A stretch of DNA of 64,000 nt from the NCBI GenBank assembly GCA_947493535.1, contig CANLRK010000005.1:62001-126000 (forward strand), given 5' to 3'. Under the pieces are notes generated by a model, which saw only the letters and a list, made by a program, of their open reading frames with translations, was not told the DNA's origin and ran no database searches. Position 1 is the first letter of the stretch; each line of letters begins with the position of its first letter. The position numbers and the translations under genes are program-made. Of the stretch, positions 8,617-18,180 are shown piece after piece. This DNA is from an uncultured Flavobacteriaceae bacterium (GTDB taxonomy: Bacteria > Bacteroidota > Bacteroidia > Flavobacteriales > Flavobacteriaceae).

Positions 8617-11548
8617 AGGTACCGTGGTTGATGAAACCAACATGCCACTACCTGGAGCAACTGTCATAATTAAAGGTACCACAACTGGTACTTCTACAGA
8701 TTTTGATGGAAATTATTCCATCACAGCAAACACTGGAGACGTATTAACCTTTTCATATGTAGGTTATGCAGACCAAGATGCTACTGTTGGTGCTTCAAAC
8801 AGTATTAACATTTCTTTAGCACCAGACAACGCTTTAACAGAAGTTGTTGTTGTTGGTTACTCTAGTAAAAAGAAAACTGTTTTATCATCTGCTGTATCAC
8901 AAGTTAGTACTAAGCAACTGGAAGCTGTAGCTTCTACCACAAACGTTGCTAACGCACTACAAGGTCAAGCGGCTGGTGTAAGCGTTGTTGCTCAAAACGG
9001 TAAGCCAGGTCAAACTGCCTTCGTAAACATTAGAGGTACAGCCAGTTCAAACCCAAACCTGCAACCTTTATATATTTTAGATGGTGCTCGTGTAGAAGCT
9101 TCAGACCTAAATTTATTAAACAGTTCTGATATTGAAAGTATTTCTATATTAAAAGATGCTGCTACTGCTTCTATGTACGGTTCTGCAGCTGCTGCAGGGG
9201 TTGTAGTAATTACAACTAAAGGTGGTAAAAGAAATTCTGATGCAAAATTCACTTTTTCTAGCTCAATTGGTTACACTCAAAAAATCAAAGACAACTTTGA
9301 AATGATGAATGCTGATCAAAAGTTACGTTACGAACGTGAATTAGGAATCGGATTAGGTGCTTCTCTTTCTACTCAAGCTGACTGGAATGCACAACTTGCA
9401 AATAATCATGATTGGCAAGACACTTTATTAAAAAGAGGTTTTTTAAGATCTAATATGATTAGTATGACTGGTGGTACAGAGAAAACTTCATACTATGTAT
9501 CTCTTAAAAATGAAGAAGATACAGGTATTATTGATGGTTTAGATGGTTACGAAAGAACAACAGCTAGAGCTAACTTTTCTTTTGATGCAACTGACTGGCT
9601 TTCATTTGACGTAAAGACTTCTGCTGCATACACAAAGTCTCAAGAACCAAGAGACCGTAACAATGTTCAGAACCCGTTTAGAGCAATGTATGATTACAAT
9701 CCATACGAAACTTTATACCAACAAGATGCTAGCGGTAACATTTTATATGATACTAACGGAAATCCTTTATACAATTTAACACATCAAGGTTTTTCTATAT
9801 CAGAAGCAATTAGAAACAACCCAGAAAGTGAAGACCGTTTAAAACTTAACGGGGTAATTGGTGCTAATGCAACTATTTTAAAAGGATTAACATACTCTCC
9901 AAAGTTAGCTATTAACTATAGCACATTAAGAGGTGAAGCATACACGCAACCAGGTTCTATTCTTGATGGGTACGTTGGTGATGCTGATGCTCCAGGAAGC
10001 AAAAGGGATAATGGAAATTATTTCTTCAGACACACTATTCAAAACGTATTAAGATATGATACTACTTTTAACGAGAAACATAATCTTGGGTTAAGCGCAT
10101 TAACTGAATATACAAACAGAGAATTTTACTCTTACTCTTTCAGATCTAAAGGATTCCCAACACCAGAAATTGATGTTCATGATGCAGCTGCTGATGCCGA
10201 TGGAACTCCTGTAACTAACAAAACAGAAAGAACTAAAGTTTCTTTTGCAGGTAGTTTAGATTATGACTATGACGAGAAGTATATTTTAACTTCTTCTATT
10301 AGACGTGATGGATCATCTATGTTTGGTACAAATAATATCTGGGGTACTTTCTGGTCTGTTAGTGCTGCCTGGAATATCGCAAAAGAATCTTTCTTAGAAG
10401 GGAAAATTTTTGACGATTTAAAACTTCGTGCTTCTTATGGTACACTAGGTAACGACAACTTAGGAAATTCATACCCATACCAATTAACATATGTTTTTGA
10501 TGGTTATAACGGGCAAACATCTGCTTTCCCTAATCAAAATCAAAACTTAGATTTACAATGGGAAGAGAAAGGTATACTTGATGTTGGTTTAGAATTTTCT
10601 TTATTAAACAGAAGAGTTCGTGGTGTACTTGACTATTACAAATCAAACGTTACAAATTTACTTTTTTCAAAAGATCTTTCAATCACAGCTGGTGGTGCCG
10701 GAGTACCTTCTGTAAATGTTAATAACGGTGAGTTTGAAAACAGAGGTTTTGAAATAGAACTTGCTGGTGATATTATCAAAAACGAAAATTTAACTTGGAC
10801 TGTAGGTGGTAACATCGGATTCTTAAAAACTGAAGTTGTATCATTACCTGGTGGAACTAGACAAATTTTAGGAAGTACTGTTTTAGAAGAAGGAGAAGAA
10901 ATATATACTCATTACTTAGTACGTTATGCTGGAGTAAACCCTGCTAATGGTGAAGCTTTGTATTATGATGCTAACGGAAACGTTACAAACGTATATAGTG
11001 CAGATCACAAAGTTGCCTTAAAAGGAAAATCAGTAAACCCTGACTATACTGGAAGCGTATACACTTCTTTAAGTTATAAAGGATTTGATACTAACTTAAA
11101 CTTCTACTTCAAAAAAGGAAACTACATCTACAATAACATGGAAATGAACATGTTAAGTGATGGTGAAAACGCTAACAGTAACCAGCGTTTAGATGCTTTT
11201 AATTACTGGAGAAACCCAGGGGACACTAATGTATTACCTAACCCATTATTAGGGACCGATACAAATCAAGAGTCTGATCGTTTTTTACAAGACGCATCTT
11301 ACTTAAGACTTCGTAGTGCGGAAATAGGATATACTTTACCTTCTAAGTTTACTGAAAAATTACGACTAAACAGATTAAGAATGTACATTCAAGGTCAAAA
11401 CTTATGGACATATGCTCCATATTACAAGGGAGATCCTGAAGTTGGTATTGGTTCTGGAGAAACAGCTCAAAATTCACCTGGTGAATATTCATTATACTCT
11501 TACCCAACTTTACAATCATTCTCTTTTGGTGTTGAAGTAAGTTTCTAA
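8534..11548 (+). CDS. SusC/RagA-type TonB-dependent outer-membrane transporter (first)
   Basis: This is a TonB-dependent importer that works with the SusD lipoprotein encoded next to it. The 1004-residue protein has a signal peptide (cleavage after A22), then a carboxypeptidase-regulatory-like domain (about 27-95, with GKT/GTT loop and DFDGNYSI), and a TonB-box-like EVVVVGY near 103. A plug domain follows (about 115-230, including PLYILDG and VVVITTKGG), then a beta-barrel ending in Phe (FGVEVSF). No N-terminal STN signalling domain is present, so coupling to an anti-sigma factor is not expected. No polysaccharide or protein-degrading enzyme is nearby, so the substrate cannot be named. Confidence 0.93.
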   Translation: MKTKFNGILTLLLAFVVQLSFAQEKTISGTVVDETNMPLPGATVIIKGTTTGTSTDFDGNYSITANTGDVLTFSYVGYADQDATVGASNSINISLAPDNALTEVVVVGYSSKKKTVLSSAVSQVSTKQLEAVASTTNVANALQGQAAGVSVVAQNGKPGQTAFVNIRGTASSNPNLQPLYILDGARVEASDLNLLNSSDIESISILKDAATASMYGSAAAAGVVVITTKGGKRNSDAKFTFSSSIGYTQKIKDNFEMMNADQKLRYERELGIGLGASLSTQADWNAQLANNHDWQDTLLKRGFLRSNMISMTGGTEKTSYYVSLKNEEDTGIIDGLDGYERTTARANFSFDATDWLSFDVKTSAAYTKSQEPRDRNNVQNPFRAMYDYNPYETLYQQDASGNILYDTNGNPLYNLTHQGFSISEAIRNNPESEDRLKLNGVIGANATILKGLTYSPKLAINYSTLRGEAYTQPGSILDGYVGDADAPGSKRDNGNYFFRHTIQNVLRYDTTFNEKHNLGLSALTEYTNREFYSYSFRSKGFPTPEIDVHDAAADADGTPVTNKTERTKVSFAGSLDYDYDEKYILTSSIRRDGSSMFGTNNIWGTFWSVSAAWNIAKESFLEGKIFDDLKLRASYGTLGNDNLGNSYPYQLTYVFDGYNGQTSAFPNQNQNLDLQWEEKGILDVGLEFSLLNRRVRGVLDYYKSNVTNLLFSKDLSITAGGAGVPSVNVNNGEFENRGFEIELAGDIIKNENLTWTVGGNIGFLKTEVVSLPGGTRQILGSTVLEEGEEIYTHYLVRYAGVNPANGEALYYDANGNVTNVYSADHKVALKGKSVNPDYTGSVYTSLSYKGFDTNLNFYFKKGNYIYNNMEMNMLSDGENANSNQRLDAFNYWRNPGDTNVLPNPLLGTDTNQESDRFLQDASYLRLRSAEIGYTLPSKFTEKLRLNRLRMYIQGQNLWTYAPYYKGDPEVGIGSGETAQNSPGEYSLYSYPTLQSFSFGVEVSF

Positions 11549-11577
11549 TTATAATTTTGAAAAGTAAAAAATACAAT

Positions 11578-13026
11578 ATGAAAAAATATATTTTAACATT
11601 AGGTCTCGCAATAGTTACAGCCACTGGGTTTGTTTCTTGCGAAGACTCATTAGACAGACAACCATTTAACGCACAAGACCCTTCATCTATTTTTGTAAGC
11701 CCTGCAGGTTTTGAAAATGCCATGAGAGGTGTTTATAGTGGTTTTACAGGAATTGATGCTGACATGTATACTACATACATGGGGTCAGATTACTTTATTC
11801 TAGCAGATGTATTAGCAGATAACTTAATCATTTCACAAACAGGGAGACTTACAAGAAGATCTCAGTTTGAGTGGATTTATAGCGCAAATAATGTATCATA
11901 CCTATACGCTGATGCCTATAAGGTTATTTTTAGAGCCAATGCTATTTTAGACAACATCAACAATCTTTCTGATGGTGCATTCAAAGACAATATGAGAGGT
12001 GAAGCTTTAGCTTCAAGAGCAATTGCTTTATTTGATGTAGCTCGTACTTATGCTAAAATACCTACACAGTCTGCAGATGCTAACGCTTCATTAGGTGCTT
12101 CTATTTTAACAACAGCAGACGCTTTTGCTTTACCTGCAAGAAATACAGTTGCAGAAACGTATGCGCAAATTATTGACGATTTAGAAACTGCAAAAGACTT
12201 AATAAATACTGATAATGGCGTAGGTAGATTTAACAGAAACACTGTTAATGCTTTCTTATCTAGAGTTTATTTGTACAATGGTGATATGCCAAATTGTGTT
12301 GCTGCAGCAAACAACGTAACTGCAAACGTTACAACTCGTGCAGATTTCCCAGGTATATGGAAAGATGTACCAAATCCAAATGAAGGAGTATTAGCCCGTT
12401 TAGTATTAACTCAGGATGATGGTGTAGCTATTGGTACTGATTACTCACAAACAAGCCCTACAAATGGTGTGAAATCTGAATATGTAGCTGATTTTGATTT
12501 TTATAACTTATATCAAAATAATGATGTCAGAAAAAATGCATACTTTCAAACTAGCCCTTTTGCAGGTAACAACTATAATCATATAGCTAAGTTTTTTGGA
12601 AAAACTGGTCAAACCAACAATTTTGTTGACGCAAAAGTGATTCGTATGGCAGAAGTAATGCTTAATAAAGCTGAGGCATACGCTGAAATGGGAGGACAAG
12701 ATGCTTTAGCTCTTGCCGCTTTAGACGCAGTTCGTTCAGAAAGATATAGTGGTTTTGTTAGTCCTGGTGAAACTGGAAACGCTTTAAAAGATGCTATTGC
12801 TCTTGAAAGACGTTTAGAATTAGCATACGAAGGGCATCGTTTTTACGACCTAAAAAGAAAAGGATTAGACATTACACGATCTGCAACAAATGGTGATTTA
12901 GCTGATGGATCTGGTATTGCTGCTACAAGTACATTATTAGCTGCTGGAGACAATAGATTCCAGTTACCTATACCTCAGGCAGAAATAGATGTTAACCCTA
13001 ACATGACACAAAACCCTGGTTACTAA
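11578..13026 (+). CDS. SusD/RagB-type surface lipoprotein (first)
   Basis: SusD proteins cap the SusC barrel and bind the substrate. The ATG at 11578 gives a good lipoprotein signal, MKKYILTLGLAIVTATGFVSC; a TTG 21 nt upstream is a less likely start. After the lipidated Cys comes EDSLD, acidic as in Bacteroidetes surface-export signals. The 482-residue protein has the helical TPR-like core (AEVMLNKAEAYAEMG) and the typical C-terminal AYEGHRFYDLKRKG and NRFQLPIPQAEID motifs. It starts 29 nt after susC and is 12 nt from the next lipoprotein gene. Confidence 0.93.
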   Translation: MKKYILTLGLAIVTATGFVSCEDSLDRQPFNAQDPSSIFVSPAGFENAMRGVYSGFTGIDADMYTTYMGSDYFILADVLADNLIISQTGRLTRRSQFEWIYSANNVSYLYADAYKVIFRANAILDNINNLSDGAFKDNMRGEALASRAIALFDVARTYAKIPTQSADANASLGASILTTADAFALPARNTVAETYAQIIDDLETAKDLINTDNGVGRFNRNTVNAFLSRVYLYNGDMPNCVAAANNVTANVTTRADFPGIWKDVPNPNEGVLARLVLTQDDGVAIGTDYSQTSPTNGVKSEYVADFDFYNLYQNNDVRKNAYFQTSPFAGNNYNHIAKFFGKTGQTNNFVDAKVIRMAEVMLNKAEAYAEMGGQDALALAALDAVRSERYSGFVSPGETGNALKDAIALERRLELAYEGHRFYDLKRKGLDITRSATNGDLADGSGIAATSTLLAAGDNRFQLPIPQAEIDVNPNMTQNPGY

Positions 13027-13038
13027 AAAATAAAAATT

Positions 13039-13893
13039 ATGAAAAATAAAACATTTAAAATAGCGTTATTAATGGCGTTTGTTGCTGGTTTCTTTATTTC
13101 TTGTGACGAAGAGGAAACAGTTTCAAACTACCTAGAATACCCTTCAGATGCATTTGTTGCATTTGAAAAGAGTGGAGTTACAATGGCTGAATCTGGAGGA
13201 ACTGTTACAATAGTTGCTCAATATGGATCTACTAGTGCTTCAACAGATAAATCATTCTCTTTTACTACTTCATCAGCTGATGCTGTAGAAGGAGTAGATT
13301 ATGAGATAGTTGACAATAGAACATCATTTGATTTTGCTGCAGGAACACACATCAACTCAATTGATGTTAATATTATTAACAACTTTGATGTAGATGGAGA
13401 TAGAACTATCGTTTTCACAATTGAAAATGGTGGATTCCCTGGTCAAGCTGCTATTAACTCAACTTATACATTAACTATTCAAGATGATGACTGTCCTTTC
13501 ACATTAGCCGAATTAGGTGCTGCTAATTGGAGCGGTACAGATAACGCACCTTCTGGTCAGGGTCCAAATGCATCTCAAGTAACTACTTCTTTTGACGGAA
13601 CAAACCTGTTAATGGAAGGAATTGGATACGGATGGTTAACTAACCCTGCTTATTGGGATGAAGTTGTAACAAACAGTAATCCTGTAGTAGCTCAAATAGA
13701 CACTTTTGGTAACGTAACTATTGCTAATCAATACTTATGTACCACTACATGGTTAGGTAACACTCAACCTGATTATTATATTGAAGCTACTGGTGCTTAT
13801 GCTGCTTGTAGTGAAACTATGGTTATTACTTTTGATTTAATTCAAAATGGTTCAGTAACTACTAGTTTAACCGAAACTATAACAATCAACTAA
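13039..13893 (+). CDS. Surface lipoprotein with Calx-beta-like N-terminal domain, first block
   Basis: A 284-residue lipoprotein of unknown function in the position SusE/SusF proteins occupy in other loci. The signal peptide ends at FFISC and is followed by DEEETVS, an acidic run typical of surface export. Residues about 35-150 look like a Calx-beta-type beta-sandwich (AESGGTVTI, DAVEGVDYEI, TLTIQDDD). The rest, beginning at CPFTLAELG, is a Trp- and Asn-rich beta domain with four more Cys. It is 12 nt after susD and 19 nt before the next lipoprotein gene, so co-transcribed. A substrate-binding role at the SusCD complex is inferred. Confidence 0.7.
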   Translation: MKNKTFKIALLMAFVAGFFISCDEEETVSNYLEYPSDAFVAFEKSGVTMAESGGTVTIVAQYGSTSASTDKSFSFTTSSADAVEGVDYEIVDNRTSFDFAAGTHINSIDVNIINNFDVDGDRTIVFTIENGGFPGQAAINSTYTLTIQDDDCPFTLAELGAANWSGTDNAPSGQGPNASQVTTSFDGTNLLMEGIGYGWLTNPAYWDEVVTNSNPVVAQIDTFGNVTIANQYLCTTTWLGNTQPDYYIEATGAYAACSETMVITFDLIQNGSVTTSLTETITIN

Positions 13894-13912
13894 TTATATA
13901 ACACAAATAATT

Positions 13913-14797
13913 ATGAAAAAAATAATTGGAATATTTGCTTTATCAGCATTGTTGTTTTCATGTGATACAACAGATGAAACCTCATTAGCAGGTAGAACTG
14001 ATACTGCATTTTTTAAACAAGCTGCTGGATCTTCACCAGTTATAAACATAAATTCTACTACACAAGAATCTTATCAACTTGGCGTAGCTGTTTCTTACGC
14101 TTCTCCTGAAGAGAGATCAATTACCTTAGAGGTAGACCCTAGTTCTACTGCTATAGAAGGTACTTACGAAATAGTTGATGCAACTTTAAACATACCTGCA
14201 AACTCTATTCAAGGATGGGTTACCATTAATGGTATCTACGATGAACACATCGCTTCTGGAAGTGAAATGTTGGTATTAAACTTAGTTGATGTTAGCGGTG
14301 CACAAACAGCAAACCCATCTACAGGTCAGCTTGGCGTGTTAGCGGATCAGTTTGTGGTATATCTTGAGAGACAATGTACTCAAGAGCTTTTCACTCCAAC
14401 TGCAAGTTTTACTGGTGACTATATGATAACTACCACTGATAGTGTTATTGGTGTTAAACTTTTTGAAGATCAAACTGTTACCTTATCTATGGGTGCTACA
14501 GCTTCAGAAAGACAATTTTCTGCTGTATATGTAGAAGGTTTAGGTATAGGACAGCCTGCAATGGATTTTGTTTTTAATTTTGCAACCTGTACTAATGTTG
14601 TTGTAACTGACGGTCAAGAAACAGGATTAAGTTGTGGACCAGCTGTAACGCTAGGATCTGACAGCCCAATGTTTGGTAGCTATGATTATACCGATGACAC
14701 TCAATTTATAATTGAGGGTGTAGAATTTGAAACACCAACACCGGGTTGCGGAGTAAACTCTCCTAACCCTTTTACAATTACACTAACAAAAATATAG
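13913..14797 (+). CDS. Surface lipoprotein of unknown function, first block
   Basis: The 294-residue product has a lipoprotein signal (ALLFSC) followed by DTTDET. The N-terminal half resembles the beta-sandwich found in many SusCD-linked lipoproteins (ISLEVDPSSTAIEGTYEI-type strands near residues 60-85). The C-terminal half begins after QCTQELF and contains four further Cys (in TCTN, SCGP and PGCG contexts), suggesting disulfides. I do not recognise a named family with certainty. It is the last gene of the first block and is followed by a strong terminator. Confidence 0.65.
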   Translation: MKKIIGIFALSALLFSCDTTDETSLAGRTDTAFFKQAAGSSPVININSTTQESYQLGVAVSYASPEERSITLEVDPSSTAIEGTYEIVDATLNIPANSIQGWVTINGIYDEHIASGSEMLVLNLVDVSGAQTANPSTGQLGVLADQFVVYLERQCTQELFTPTASFTGDYMITTTDSVIGVKLFEDQTVTLSMGATASERQFSAVYVEGLGIGQPAMDFVFNFATCTNVVVTDGQETGLSCGPAVTLGSDSPMFGSYDYTDDTQFIIEGVEFETPTPGCGVNSPNPFTITLTKI

Positions 14798-14836
14798 TTG
14801 TAAATATCTTATAATTTATTAAAACGACTTAGTTTT

Positions 14837-14867
14837 AAGCCAGTGAATTACCTCACTGGCTTTTTTT
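14837..14867 (+). terminator. Terminator of the first susCD block
   Basis: AAGCCAGTGA (14837-14846) pairs perfectly with TCACTGGCTT (14853-14862) around a 6-nt loop and runs into seven T's: a textbook intrinsic terminator 39 nt after the last stop codon. Confidence 0.9.
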
Positions 14868-14945
14868 ATTCAAGATAATTAAGGAATCTCGTTTTATTTG
14901 AAAGAAGATTAAGAATAGAAAACCTTAAAATTTTCACAAAAAAAT

Positions 14946-14995
14946 GTTAATAATTGACCTTTATGTTAAAAATTAACATGGTTAACCTTGGTTAA
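14946..14995 (+). promoter_or_regulatory. Cluster of GTTAA/TTAAC half-sites over the second susC promoter
   Basis: GTTAA occurs at 14946, 14965, 14981 and 14991, and TTAAC at 14973 and 14982. ATGTTAA-AAA-TTAACAT (14963-14979) is a perfect inverted repeat, GGTTAACC (14980-14987) is a palindrome, and GGTTAA recurs exactly 10 bp on at 14990. The last sites abut or overlap the -33 TTG. This arrangement fits binding of a dimeric regulator; none is encoded nearby. Confidence 0.5.
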
Positions 14996-15018
14996 TAAGT
15001 AATAAATCATCATTTTTG
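14988..15018 (+). promoter_or_regulatory. Promoter of the second susC-susD block
   Basis: TTG (14988-14990), 20 bp, then CATTTTTG (15011-15018), 7 of 8 to TAnnTTTG, 28 bp before the ATG. Spacing is identical to the first susC promoter, while the bases upstream of the predicted start site are not conserved between the two. Confidence 0.65.
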
Positions 15019-15024
15019 GTGCTA

Positions 15025-15129
15025 GCTAATTCAAATAAATTATAAAATGAAAACAAAGTTCAATGGAATTTTAACGCTATTACTAGCGTTTGTTGTGCAA
15101 CTTTCGTTCGCACAAGAAAAGACAATTTC
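15025..15129 (+). repeat. 105-bp leader and signal-peptide block shared with first susC (copy 2)
   Basis: Partner of 8512-8616, 102 of 105 bases identical, again starting 6 nt after the -7 box and with 22 nt to the ATG. The internal hairpin AACGCTA-TTAC-TAGCGTT is at 15073-15090. Downstream of the block the two susC genes diverge quickly at the nucleotide level. Confidence 0.85.
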
Positions 15130-18100
15130 CGGGACAATAGTGGATGACACCAATCTTCCACTTACTGGAGCAACTGTCTTAATTAAAGGAACCACTACTG
15201 GTGCTTCCGCTGATTTTGATGGAAATTATTCTATCTCAGCAAATACAGGAGACGTATTAGTATTCTCTTATGTAGGTTATGCTAACCAAGAGATTACAGT
15301 AGGTGCTTCAAACACTATTAATGTAACTTTAATGCCTGACAATTCATTAGATGAAATTGTTGTAACTGCTTTAGGGGTTAAACGTAAAAAAGATGAAGTT
15401 ACTACAGCACAACAAGTTGTTAAGGCTGATAAAATTAACGAAGCAGTTAACCCAAATGCTGTACAAGCTTTAACTGGTAAAGTTTCTGGTCTTCAGATAA
15501 ACACAAACACTACAGGTGTAGATGGAGGTAATACTTCAATTACTTTAAGAGGTGCTACTTCAATATCTGGAAACAGTGAAGCTTTGGTTGTTATTGACAA
15601 TGTAATTTCAAGTGCTAGTGTTTTACAAACAATAGACCCTAAAACAATTGAATCTATCAACGTTATCAAAGGACCTAACGGAGCTGCTTTATATGGTTCA
15701 TTAGGTGGTAATGGTGTATTAATGGTTACTACAAAAAAAGGAACCAAAGGAGCTGATAAATTCAATGCAACATTAAGCTCTTCTATAACTTTAGAGGAAA
15801 TTGCTTTTCTACCGGAAATGCAAAATCGCTATGGTAAAGGATATTGGGGAGAAATTGATGCATTTGACCAAGGTTCTTGGGGACCTGAATATGATGGTTC
15901 AATGCAAGCTATCGGTACGCCTTATCCAACAGTTACTGATTGGAGATATAGCACTTATGAACACAGAGAAGATAATATGAAAGATTTCTTCAATACTGGT
16001 GTTACCTATCAAAATTCTGTAACCGTTTCTGGTGGTAACGTGAATGAAGGATATGCTAATTTAACATTGAGTAAACGTGACTCTGAAGGAGTAATACCTA
16101 ATGATAAATATATTAGAGATTTTGTAAGCTTAAGTAGCGGTAAGAAAATTGGCAGGTTAACTGTAAGTGGTATAGCAAGGTATACTTCTGAAAGACAGAA
16201 CACGACATCTGCATACAATATTGATAGTAGTACTGACTTGAGTAACGAAAGAAACGTATATCAACAATTGGCTCAACTTCCTGGAAACGTTGATATAACT
16301 CAATTTAGCTCAGGAAACAATGATGATCACTGGACAATTTTTGGTGATAGTCCATATTGGATTTTAAACAACTCTAGAAGAATTTCAAGAACCAATAGAT
16401 TTGATTTAACTGGAGAATTAAACTATGAAATAAACAAAAACATAGGTGTGATTCTTAGAAGTAATCTTCGTAACACAGATTCAAACTATATTGATTACTT
16501 AAATGAGTATGAGCAAACCAATTCAGTTACTGGTGATGATAGAAACTTACAGTCTAACCTGGAAGTATATATGAATACATCTCGTCAATTAAGAACAGAT
16601 TTAATTACAACTTTTAATTACGATTTAACTGAAGACTTAAACTTAGATGCGTTAGTTGGATACCATATGTCTGATTATAGATTCCGTTCATTAAGAAATT
16701 TTGGAACCGACTTAACCATACCTGGTTGGTATGACGTTGATAATATTTCAAGCTTAATAACACCTTTCGAAACAAAATTAAGAGAAAGAACACAAGCTGT
16801 ATACGCACAAGCTTCATTAGGTTTTAAAAATTATTTATTCTTAAACCTAACCGCTAGACAAGAATGGTCTTCTGTATTAAAAACAAAAAACAGAGGAATT
16901 AATGAATTAGGGTTCTTTTACCCATCTGCTGGTATTTCTTTTGTTCCTACAAAGGCTTTCCCTAGTTTAAGCGGTAAGGTATTACACAAGCTTAAATTAT
17001 CAGGTGGTATCGTAAAAGTAGGTAATGTTTCTGCAATTGACCCACACGATGTTTCTGAAACTGGGTCACAAGCGGGAGGTTTTCCTTTTCAAGGTTTAAA
17101 CTCATTCGTTTTATCTGCTAGCACTTCTGACCAGAACATTGAGCCAGAATTTGTAAACACAGCTGAATTTAATGCTAATATTGAGTTTTTAAAGAGAGGT
17201 GGTAAACCACGCTTAACATTAGATGTAGCTACATCTTTTGGTAAAACAAGCAACCAAATATTAAACACAAGTTCTTCAAGTACTGCAGGTGTTACTTCAG
17301 CATTAGTAAATGTTGGAGAAACAAAAAGTACTGCTATGGAAATTGATTTAGGATTTACTCCAATTAAAACTGATAATTTTGAGTTTAGTGGAAATATTGG
17401 ATATAGTACGTATAAAGTTGATGTAACTAAAGTAACTGATTTATCTGACAGAATACAATTAAGAGGTCTTGGTACAGCTGGTTTATGGGCTATAGAAGGT
17501 GAAGAGTTAGGTTTAATTCAAGGTACTGCTTACGAAAGAGATGATCAAGGTAGAGTTATATTAGATGCTGATGGTACACCTCAAATTGCTACAGGTATTC
17601 AAGTTTTAGGAAAATCTACTCCTGATTACATCTTAAACTTTGGTGTAGAATTTAAGTACAAAGGTGTTAAGTTAAGTGCTACAGCAGACTACAGAACTGG
17701 GCACCACTTCTATTCAAACATATACAATAACCTAACAACTTTTGGACGTTCTGTAATTACTGCAGAAAACGGAAGAGGGAACTTTATATTCCCTAACTCA
17801 ACAGTTGAAGGTTCCGGTGTAACCAACACAACTGTTCTTACAGGTCCAGGTTATGGTTCTTCTAATGAATATCAAAACTACCAAACTTACATTAATGAAA
17901 ATTTTGTTAATGTAGATGAAAACTTTGTGTTAGATGCTACTGCTTTTAAATTACGTGAAGTTTCTTTGAGTTATGATTTACCAAATAAACTTTTCAAAAA
18001 ATCATTTGTTAATGGAATAAATGTAGGATTAAGTGGTAGAAACCTATTAACAGTATTACCAAAAGAAAATAGAGGTTATAACGACCCAGAAATTGGTGCT

Positions 18101-18169
18101 GGTTTAGGAAACTATAGTCAAACGCCTCCTACTAGATTTTATTCTATGAGCGTTAATTTGAAATTTTAA
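15047..18169 (+). CDS. SusC/RagA-type TonB-dependent outer-membrane transporter (second)
   Basis: A 1040-residue SusC-type importer with the same domain order as the first: signal peptide identical over 22 residues, carboxypeptidase-regulatory-like domain (GTIVDDTNLPLTGATV start, DFDGNYSI), TonB-box-like DEIVVTALG near residue 102, plug domain (VVIDNVI, SINVIKG, NGVLMVTTKKG), then a barrel ending FYSMSVNLKF. The TonB box and the first residues of the plug (VKRKKDEV) differ from the first protein, so the two transporters belong to different subgroups. It is followed by susD after 11 nt. Confidence 0.93.
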   Translation: MKTKFNGILTLLLAFVVQLSFAQEKTISGTIVDDTNLPLTGATVLIKGTTTGASADFDGNYSISANTGDVLVFSYVGYANQEITVGASNTINVTLMPDNSLDEIVVTALGVKRKKDEVTTAQQVVKADKINEAVNPNAVQALTGKVSGLQINTNTTGVDGGNTSITLRGATSISGNSEALVVIDNVISSASVLQTIDPKTIESINVIKGPNGAALYGSLGGNGVLMVTTKKGTKGADKFNATLSSSITLEEIAFLPEMQNRYGKGYWGEIDAFDQGSWGPEYDGSMQAIGTPYPTVTDWRYSTYEHREDNMKDFFNTGVTYQNSVTVSGGNVNEGYANLTLSKRDSEGVIPNDKYIRDFVSLSSGKKIGRLTVSGIARYTSERQNTTSAYNIDSSTDLSNERNVYQQLAQLPGNVDITQFSSGNNDDHWTIFGDSPYWILNNSRRISRTNRFDLTGELNYEINKNIGVILRSNLRNTDSNYIDYLNEYEQTNSVTGDDRNLQSNLEVYMNTSRQLRTDLITTFNYDLTEDLNLDALVGYHMSDYRFRSLRNFGTDLTIPGWYDVDNISSLITPFETKLRERTQAVYAQASLGFKNYLFLNLTARQEWSSVLKTKNRGINELGFFYPSAGISFVPTKAFPSLSGKVLHKLKLSGGIVKVGNVSAIDPHDVSETGSQAGGFPFQGLNSFVLSASTSDQNIEPEFVNTAEFNANIEFLKRGGKPRLTLDVATSFGKTSNQILNTSSSSTAGVTSALVNVGETKSTAMEIDLGFTPIKTDNFEFSGNIGYSTYKVDVTKVTDLSDRIQLRGLGTAGLWAIEGEELGLIQGTAYERDDQGRVILDADGTPQIATGIQVLGKSTPDYILNFGVEFKYKGVKLSATADYRTGHHFYSNIYNNLTTFGRSVITAENGRGNFIFPNSTVEGSGVTNTTVLTGPGYGSSNEYQNYQTYINENFVNVDENFVLDATAFKLREVSLSYDLPNKLFKKSFVNGINVGLSGRNLLTVLPKENRGYNDPEIGAGLGNYSQTPPTRFYSMSVNLKF

Positions 18170-18180
18170 TAGTATAAACA

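Noticed and set aside
8512-15129. Invertible or recombining promoter between the two susC genes
   Set aside because: The shared 105-bp blocks are direct, not inverted, repeats, and no recombinase gene is present. Deletion between them is possible in principle but nothing shows it is programmed.
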